Assembly: GCA_009845645.1 (NCBI GenBank)
Contig: VXZF01000577.1
Coordinates: 4,857 to 9,875 of the forward strand
DNA: 5,019 nucleotides
Reading direction: 5' to 3'
Source: Gemmatimonadota bacterium
Lineage (GTDB): Bacteria > Latescibacterota > UBA2968 > UBA8231
Below, piece after piece: positions 1-5,019 of this stretch (position 1 is its first letter; each line of letters opens with the position of its first letter). The notes beneath the pieces were generated by a model, which saw only the letters and a program-made list of their open reading frames with translations, was not told the DNA's origin and did not search any database. Both the position numbers and the translations under genes were made by a program.

Positions 1-2132
1 AACGAACTAGCGGTCGCGTAGTGGTACGTGCCCTTCCACAACCCATCGCGGCCGTTGAAGTTGTGCCGATGCGTCTCCAGCGAGCTGAAGGGCTGACCAT
101 TGATCTCGCCCGACTCGTTGTCGTACGCCGCGACATAGTAGTAATAAGTAAAACCAAAGGTCACCAAGTCACTGTTATCGGCAAACTTGTATTTGAACAC
201 GTCGCTGTCCGGCCCGTCGTTGAGGTAGTTGCCTAACTCGCTGCTAGGAACGTGGGCAATCAGCCGATAAGGGCCCCACGCCGCTGGCTCCTGAGGTCTG
301 TAGCCTCCTGAGCTGATGTTGGGGTTGTTGTCGGCACCAAAGGCAGCCAGTTGCGCGTCCGTGGGATTGACCTCGGTCTGTTCGTGGTAGCGGTCAATGA
401 GGCGCAGGCCGACGTCGAGCGAATTGACCCGTGGGAACAGCGTCGAGCGATAGACCTTGTAGCCAGCAAAGTCAGATGCCGCTTCGGCGCTATCGTCCCA
501 CTTGACATCGACTTTGACATCCGTGTTGGGCGCGACTTCGATGTGGGGCGTCGGCGGCGGCGAGGGCACTTCGAAGTTGTTGTCATAGACCCATTGCGCC
601 GTGCTGCGCGCAGCGCGTGCCCCCTGCAAGCGGAATCCCGCGTAATCTATGAGCACCAAGTTGATGGTCTCGCCCACCTCCAAGGAGAACGGACCGATGC
701 CCACCTGCAACATGCCGTCGAAGCCGTGGCCAATCGAGTAGCCCTGCGTCCACGCCCAATCGGGCTGGTCGTCCGCTGAACGGCTCGGATCGACCTCCCA
801 GTTTTGGATGAAGGTGTTGTTGTACTTCATGTCGCCCAATGGCTGGCCGCGCTCGCCTTCTGGCCGCACGGCATTGATGAACGACAGCGGATCGCCGGGG
901 ACGATGTCCGCGTAATCGGGATCAAACCAGTTGGGGTCGGGCACCAAGCTGCTCTCGTTCTGGATGGCCGCGCCTTTGTCCCAAAGACGGCTACCGATCT
1001 GATCGCCGTCGAAAAAGGTGGCCATCGCATAGATGTGATTCTCGCGCGGATTGCGAAAGCCACCGTCGTCCTTGAGTACCGAGGTGAACCAACCGCGCTC
1101 GGCATCCACGCCAACCGGATGGCTGTCGTAGATGGTGCGCTTGTCCTCCGCGCTGGCGCTGCTGCCGCTTTCTGGCAACGCGCCCTGTTTGGCGGCGATC
1201 CACTGCATTCCATTGTAGATGTCGTAGTAGTATCTGCGTCGATTCATGGTATTGCCCAACAGGCGCGCACCGTCGGCAGCCCAGCCGGTTGACGAACCAA
1301 ACACTGGGTGTGGCTCGCCGAGCGTACTCGGCGACGGACCGGAGAATATCACCGGCACATCCCAAGGCGCACCGTCAGCGTCGGGCGTGGCGTCGTAGCC
1401 CGAGGTTGGTCCGGTAAACCACCCCGAAGCACCGCGCCGGCCATGAACGGCGTTGCTCATCGAATTGATCGGCTCGTTTTGCAGATGCAGCGTGAGCGCG
1501 TGGATGCGGTTATCGGTCTTTTCGGCCGTGCCGTCGCCATCGGCGTCGAGCACGCCGGTGTTGGTCAATTCCAACTCGATGACAATGAAGTCGTTGAGGT
1601 TGGCGTGATTGGCGGCAAACTGCCGCATCCGCCAGCGCACATCAACGCCGAGGTTGGTCGGCATCGCGCCTTCGTAGCGCATTTCATTGCGATCTTCATC
1701 AACCCAGTAGGCACCCGGACTGGTAAAGTTGCGCGCCGCATCGCCAGCCCCGGCCAAATTGCTGGTGTAGAAGCCGTGCAAGTACTGCTTGGCCCGGGGC
1801 GCATTGCTGTCCGTGGTGATATTGATCTCTTCGGGGCTGTATTCCGACATCTGCAAATCCTGGCCCCAAGGCAGGTGCAGATTTTCGCCGCCCGGATAGG
1901 TTTGGGTCGGCGTCGTCCACTGGCGATCCCAGTTGCCGACGCGGAAGAGAGTAAAGCGGGCGGTCGGATCGTCATCGGTTTCGCGATACCAAGAACCGGC
2001 GTTGCTGGGGAAGAAGGAATCCCACAGATCGCCAGCCGTGAACACGCCGCCCTCTTGCGCGGCAATCGTCCCGGCCGTGGCGACCACCAACACAGTCGCC
2101 AGCCGAGACGCAACTTTCATGCGTTTAATCAT
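1..2132 (-). CDS. Large secreted protein with C-proximal fibronectin-III-like domain, function unknown (3' end missing)
   Basis: This frame stays open for 710 codons from ATG at 2132 to the left edge. The start is supported by AGGAGG nine bases upstream; an in-frame ATG at 2120 is too far from it. Residues 1-25 are a signal peptide: basic MIKRMK, a hydrophobic stretch, and likely cleavage after TIAA before QEGG. No lipobox cysteine exists and I saw no cysteine anywhere, so it is probably not a lipoprotein. Residues 26-520 form a region I cannot assign, rich in W, Y, D and N, including DFIVIELELTNTG (181-193) and GPFSLEVGETINLVLIDYAG (480-499), phrases I associate with large secreted proteins of FCB-type bacteria. 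A proline linker (523-529) precedes a fibronectin-III-like domain (about 531-690) with GYKVYRS and YYYYVAAYDNESGE. Tight coupling to the receptor upstream suggests joint function at the cell surface. It does not look like SusD. A C-terminal sorting domain could lie beyond the window, but that is unseen. Confidence 0.88.
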   Translation of the reverse strand, partial: MIKRMKVASRLATVLVVATAGTIAAQEGGVFTAGDLWDSFFPSNAGSWYRETDDDPTARFTLFRVGNWDRQWTTPTQTYPGGENLHLPWGQDLQMSEYSPEEINITTDSNAPRAKQYLHGFYTSNLAGAGDAARNFTSPGAYWVDEDRNEMRYEGAMPTNLGVDVRWRMRQFAANHANLNDFIVIELELTNTGVLDADGDGTAEKTDNRIHALTLHLQNEPINSMSNAVHGRRGASGWFTGPTSGYDATPDADGAPWDVPVIFSGPSPSTLGEPHPVFGSSTGWAADGARLLGNTMNRRRYYYDIYNGMQWIAAKQGALPESGSSASAEDKRTIYDSHPVGVDAERGWFTSVLKDDGGFRNPRENHIYAMATFFDGDQIGSRLWDKGAAIQNESSLVPDPNWFDPDYADIVPGDPLSFINAVRPEGERGQPLGDMKYNNTFIQNWEVDPSRSADDQPDWAWTQGYSIGHGFDGMLQVGIGPFSLEVGETINLVLIDYAGFRLQGARAARSTAQWVYDNNFEVPSPPPTPHIEVAPNTDVKVDVKWDDSAEAASDFAGYKVYRSTLFPRVNSLDVGLRLIDRYHEQTEVNPTDAQLAAFGADNNPNISSGGYRPQEPAAWGPYRLIAHVPSSELGNYLNDGPDSDVFKYKFADNSDLVTFGFTYYYYVAAYDNESGEINGQPFSSLETHRHNFNGRDGLWKGTYHYATASS
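63..542 (-). other. Fibronectin-III-like domain of the secreted protein
   Basis: Residues 531-690 show the usual landmarks of this fold in bacterial secreted proteins: a first strand VKVDVKWDD (539-547), GYKVYRS (557-563), PYRLIAHV (621-628) and a late strand FTYYYYVAAYDNESGE (661-676). At about 160 residues it is longer than a standard domain of 90-100. The extra length is a polar insert at about 580-620, rich in N, D, P and G. Such domains usually act as spacers or adhesion modules rather than enzymes. Confidence 0.65.
2057..2132 (-). other. Sec signal peptide of the secreted protein
   Basis: Residues 1-25 carry a basic start (MIKRMKVASR), a hydrophobic core (LATVLVVATAG) and small residues before the predicted cut (TIAA, then QEGG). 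There is no cysteine at the cut, so signal peptidase I is expected rather than lipoprotein processing. The exact site could be one residue either way. Confidence 0.85.
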
Positions 2133-2141
2133 CTTACTATT

Positions 2142-2147
2142 CCTCCT
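2142..2147 (-). promoter_or_regulatory. Strong Shine-Dalgarno overlapping the receptor stop codon
   Basis: On the minus strand AGGAGG spans 2147 to 2142 and is followed by nine bases and then ATG at 2132. Its first two bases are the last two of the receptor TAG stop (2148-2146). A ribosome ending the receptor therefore sits on the initiation site of the next gene, which favours translational coupling. The spacing also fixes the start at 2132 rather than 2120. Confidence 0.85.
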
Positions 2148-5019
2148 AGAAATCCACGGTGACGCCGATATTGGCCATGCGCGGGATGTCGTAAATCGCC
2201 TGACTCTGGCCAGTGAAGGCCCGGTTGAGGTTGCCCGTCGGGTCTCCATCTTCCTCCCACTTGGTGGTAGAGGCGATGTTGCGATTGTCCCACGTCAGGA
2301 TATTCTCGCGATCAAAGAGATTGCGCACCTCAAAGAAGGCCCCTAGCGACAAGCCGCCCAACGCAAGGCCGCGATGGAGCCGCAGGTCCGTGCGCACATT
2401 CCACGGGGCCTGCCGGGTCTCGCGCGCACGCGGATCTTCCGTGGTGGCTGTCACATTGTAGTTGAAGCCGCTATCAGCCGTCGAGATCAAGGTCAACCCA
2501 ACCTCTGCTGGCAACTCGGCCAACAGTGTAACGGCGATGCGGTGGGCACGGTCATAGCCGGTGACCAGCGGATTGCCACCGCCATTGACATTGGCCTCGT
2601 ACGTGTTGAACCGCTCCTTGTTGGCCAGCGCCGTGTCCAAGGCTTCGTCATCGGCTGGGGCGTTGACCGAAAACGATCTTTTGTCCGGGAAAGGCGTCGA
2701 GTTATTGCCATTGCGCGATGCCTTGATATAGCTGTACGCGTAGTTGACGCGGCCATTGATCTTGCTCTGCGACCGGCGCTCCACTCCAAACTCAATGCCG
2801 CGGCTGTCGGCGTACCCGCCGCTAGTATTGATACTGTAGTTGGCAAAGCCAGCGTCGGCCGGACTGATGGTAAAGCCGAGTCGCCCGTAGTTTTCGATGT
2901 CGCGGTAATAGGCCGTGACGTCGAACAAGTACTCGGGCGCGAAGCTGTACTGCAAGCCCATCTCGTACGCAGTGGCCGTCGTCGGGTCTGCCTCGACATC
3001 GGGCACGTTCGGCCAAGCTGGGTTGGTGAAGCTGTCGTAGTCCTCGTAGAGGTACGAAAACGACGGCGGCGAGTAGAACTTGCCCCACGAGTAGTGCATG
3101 GCAGCCTGCTCGCTGATCGGATGCGAAATCCCCAGCCGCGGCTGCAAGTACCAGCGCGTTTCAACCGCCCCACTGCGAATCGGGGTGCGGTAGGTGTGGG
3201 CCTGGCCGCTTTCATAGGTGTATTCGCCCTCTTCGGACGGGCGGAAAAAGTCGGCGAGTTGCTCGGCGTCCGCGTTGAAGCTGTCGAGCCGCAAGCCGGC
3301 GTTTAGGATGATGCCCTCGTACTCGATTTTGTCCTGCACGTATAAGGCCAACTCGCTCGGGCTGCGCTCGTATTCGGAAATCTCGTACGGCAGGTTGGAA
3401 TAGCCCACCGTAATCTGCGTCCGCTGCATGAGCTTCGAGACCGTGTGGCTGCGGAACAGCAGGCCGGCCTTGAGCTGGTGGTGGTAGTTGTACTGATGGG
3501 TGATGTCGGCCTTGAGCTGCATCACGTCGCGGTTGAGCTCCTCAAAGTAGAAGCCCGCCTGCGCCAAGCGGTACTGATTGTCGCCAAAGGGCAGGTCGAA
3601 GTTGCGCGAATTGCCGGGGTTGGTGGTAAAAAAGGTAAAGTTACCGTCGGCATCGGCTCCAGAGCCGTCAACGCCTAGATACTTTTCCGACTCTTCGGCG
3701 CTGTCGATGAAGATAAAGTCGCCACTCTCGTTGGCCTCGACGATGCCGTCGGCGTTGTCGTCGGAATAGCCGAACTTGCTCATGCGCGTAACCTGCGAGA
3801 GCTTGATCTCGTAGAAGGTGTTGTTAGAAAGCGAGTGACTCATCCCCAGATAAGCCATCGTCCCCAACTTCTTGTTGCCCAAGGCCCCCTCGGGGAAATA
3901 GGCGTAGCGACCGCTGAAGTTGCGATTGACCCAACCTCCCAACTCACCGCCGTCGTCGATCATGACGTTGCCGGTCAGCTTGACATTCTGGCTGAGCCGA
4001 TTCGTCAGCTTGAGCGAGTAGCGCTGCGAGCGGTTGAGCTGGTTGGGGAAGAGTCCCTCGTCGTTGAGATAGCGCGTGGTCAAGTAGAAATGGGTGCGCG
4101 GCAACAGTTTGCCCCCTAGCGAAAGTTCCATCTCCGTGGAGGGATTGTCGCCGTAGGTAACGTCCTCGGGGTCGAAAATGTAGTAATTCTCGGCCTTGGC
4201 CTTATCGGCCTCGTCTTCAGAGGCCAGCAAGTCGTCGCGCGACTGCAGGTAGCGGTCGAAATAGGTCGTCTCATCGACCGTGCCGTCGTCGGCCGGTTCG
4301 GGATTGACCAGCCCAGCATAGACATCCGGCCCGGCGTTCTTGTAGCCGCCAACGCCGCGACGAACAAACAGCCGCCCCTCTAACTCGTCGCCGCCTTCGC
4401 GCGTTACTACATTAACGATGCCAGCGCTAGCCGCGTCGTACTCGGCGTTGAAGGTACCGGCGATAATGTCCAGCGACTGCACGTTGCTGGCGTTGACGCC
4501 GACCGCAGTGAACTCGCCGTCCGAGGTGCGATTGACATCTACATAGGGATTCCAAGTGACCAGGCCTTCGCCGGCGCGGAAATACGTATCCGACACGTCG
4601 ATCCCATCGACGAGCACTTTGGCCTCGGCCTTGCGCCCGCCGCGGATATAGCCGCGGAATACGCTCGGCGTCGTGTTAATCAGATCCTGCAAGTCGGCCA
4701 CCGGCATGGTGTTGTTGAGCTCGGCGCGGCCGATCGTCGCCCGGCTAGTAGTCAGCGAGCGCTCGACCAGCGGTGCCTCGGCAACCACTGTTATCGTCTC
4801 GCCTTCAATAGCCTCAGTCTGAAGCTCGAAATCGACCGTCGTCGTCAGGTCCAAGCGGACCTCAATCTGAGTCTGGCGCACCGTTTGGTGCCCTATATAA
4901 CTAGCTTCGACCGAGTACTCACCGGGTGGAATATTGAGCAGAAAATAACGGCCCATGTCGTCGGCTGTAGTGCCGACCCGCTCGCCACCTACTTCGGCGA
5001 CCACATTGGCCCCGGGCAA
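2146..5019 (-). CDS. TonB-dependent outer-membrane receptor with N-terminal carboxypeptidase-regulatory-like domain (5' end missing)
   Basis: This is an outer-membrane beta-barrel receptor expected to take up a ligand using energy passed from TonB/ExbB/ExbD; the substrate is not evident. Numbering from the window edge, residues 1-68 are most of a carboxypeptidase-regulatory-like beta-sandwich (PGANV, then DDMGRYFLLNIPPGEYSV and YIGHQTV). Residues 74-80 (ETITVVA) resemble a TonB box. The plug spans about 85-215, with IRGGRK at 125-130, VLVDGID at 135-141 and NAEYDAASAGIVNVVTREGG at 191-210. The rest is barrel, with EVRNLFDREN at 897-906 near the end and a C-terminal IGVTVDF, the aromatic-ended signal typical of BAM-inserted proteins. 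The edge TTG lies inside the first domain and is not the start; perhaps 30-50 residues, including the signal peptide, are missing. Total length near 1000 residues fits the family. I saw no cysteine. The stop is TAG, 13 bases before the next gene. Family assignment is firm; ligand and exact subfamily are not. Confidence 0.95.
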   Translation of the reverse strand: MPGANVVAEVGGERVGTTADDMGRYFLLNIPPGEYSVEASYIGHQTVRQTQIEVRLDLTTTVDFELQTEAIEGETITVVAEAPLVERSLTTSRATIGRAELNNTMPVADLQDLINTTPSVFRGYIRGGRKAEAKVLVDGIDVSDTYFRAGEGLVTWNPYVDVNRTSDGEFTAVGVNASNVQSLDIIAGTFNAEYDAASAGIVNVVTREGGDELEGRLFVRRGVGGYKNAGPDVYAGLVNPEPADDGTVDETTYFDRYLQSRDDLLASEDEADKAKAENYYIFDPEDVTYGDNPSTEMELSLGGKLLPRTHFYLTTRYLNDEGLFPNQLNRSQRYSLKLTNRLSQNVKLTGNVMIDDGGELGGWVNRNFSGRYAYFPEGALGNKKLGTMAYLGMSHSLSNNTFYEIKLSQVTRMSKFGYSDDNADGIVEANESGDFIFIDSAEESEKYLGVDGSGADADGNFTFFTTNPGNSRNFDLPFGDNQYRLAQAGFYFEELNRDVMQLKADITHQYNYHHQLKAGLLFRSHTVSKLMQRTQITVGYSNLPYEISEYERSPSELALYVQDKIEYEGIILNAGLRLDSFNADAEQLADFFRPSEEGEYTYESGQAHTYRTPIRSGAVETRWYLQPRLGISHPISEQAAMHYSWGKFYSPPSFSYLYEDYDSFTNPAWPNVPDVEADPTTATAYEMGLQYSFAPEYLFDVTAYYRDIENYGRLGFTISPADAGFANYSINTSGGYADSRGIEFGVERRSQSKINGRVNYAYSYIKASRNGNNSTPFPDKRSFSVNAPADDEALDTALANKERFNTYEANVNGGGNPLVTGYDRAHRIAVTLLAELPAEVGLTLISTADSGFNYNVTATTEDPRARETRQAPWNVRTDLRLHRGLALGGLSLGAFFEVRNLFDRENILTWDNRNIASTTKWEEDGDPTGNLNRAFTGQSQAIYDIPRMANIGVTVDF
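4780..4800 (-). other. TonB-box-like segment of the receptor
   Basis: The codons read ETITVVA (window residues 74-80), between the regulatory-like domain and the plug. This resembles known TonB boxes such as the DTITVTA type and lies where the box is expected when an N-terminal extension precedes it. The assignment is by similarity and position only. Confidence 0.6.

Noticed and set aside
804..1292. Plus-strand open frame of 162 codons
   Set aside because: It is antisense to the secreted-protein gene, which has a real start, signal peptide and domain structure. The plus frame has none of these.
1565..2113. Minus-strand open frame of 182 codons in another frame
   Set aside because: It overlaps the secreted-protein frame completely. 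Its R-, P-, A- and S-rich product is typical of an out-of-frame reading.
2118..2120. In-frame ATG at 2120 as the start of the secreted protein
   Set aside because: It is 21 bases from the AGGAGG, while the ATG at 2132 is at nine. Starting there would also drop the basic IKR residues of the signal peptide.
1..2132. SusD-like identity for the partner of the receptor
   Set aside because: There is no lipobox cysteine after the signal peptide and no helical repeat-rich composition. The sequence looks beta-rich and ends in a fibronectin-III-like domain.
1308..2162. Plus-strand open frame of 284 codons
   Set aside because: It lies antisense to the secreted-protein gene. Its product is R-, V-, A- and G-rich with no domain, signal or ribosome site, as expected for the shadow of a GC-rich gene.
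2493..3215. Minus-strand open frame of 240 codons within the receptor
   Set aside because: It is an alternative reading frame of the receptor barrel, with an R/T/S-rich low-complexity product and no ribosome site.
2374..3306. Plus-strand open frame of 310 codons
   Set aside because: It lies antisense to conserved barrel sequence of the receptor, with a low-complexity V/R-rich translation and no ribosome site. It is a shadow frame.
5017..5019. TTG at the right edge as the receptor start codon
   Set aside because: The codon falls inside the regulatory-like domain (LPGANV), and a receptor starting here would lack a signal peptide. The gene is cut by the window edge.

Overview
The window holds two genes, both on the minus strand and both cut by a window edge. 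Read right to left they form one tightly packed unit. The organism looks like a fairly GC-rich Gram-negative bacterium of the FCB group or a neighbouring candidate phylum (Latescibacterota, KSB1, Marinimicrobia and Gemmatimonadota are examples). This rests on the style of the proteins: a TonB-dependent receptor with an N-terminal carboxypeptidase-regulatory-like domain, followed by a large cysteine-free secreted protein with a fibronectin-III-like domain. It is an inference from family style, not a taxonomic identification.

Positions 5019 down to 2146: the 3' 957 codons of an outer-membrane TonB-dependent receptor. The signal peptide and the first part of the regulatory-like domain lie beyond the right edge. 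What remains is the rest of that domain, a TonB-box-like segment, the plug and the whole beta-barrel, ending in a C-terminal phenylalanine.

Positions 2145 to 2133: a 13-base gap. A strong Shine-Dalgarno (AGGAGG) overlaps the receptor stop codon and serves the next gene, so the two are probably translationally coupled. I see no terminator or promoter between them.

Positions 2132 down to 1: a second open reading frame of at least 710 codons with no stop in the window. It is easy to overlook because its 3' end lies off the left edge. It starts with a signal peptide and continues with a large domain I cannot assign, a proline-rich linker and a fibronectin-III-like domain. It has no lipobox cysteine and does not resemble SusD.

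Together the pair suggests an outer-membrane transporter and a co-made exported or surface protein, perhaps a substrate-binding or surface-structure partner. The substrate cannot be told from the sequence. No RNA gene, mobile element, CRISPR array or marked repeat was seen. The plus strand appears to carry only antisense shadows.
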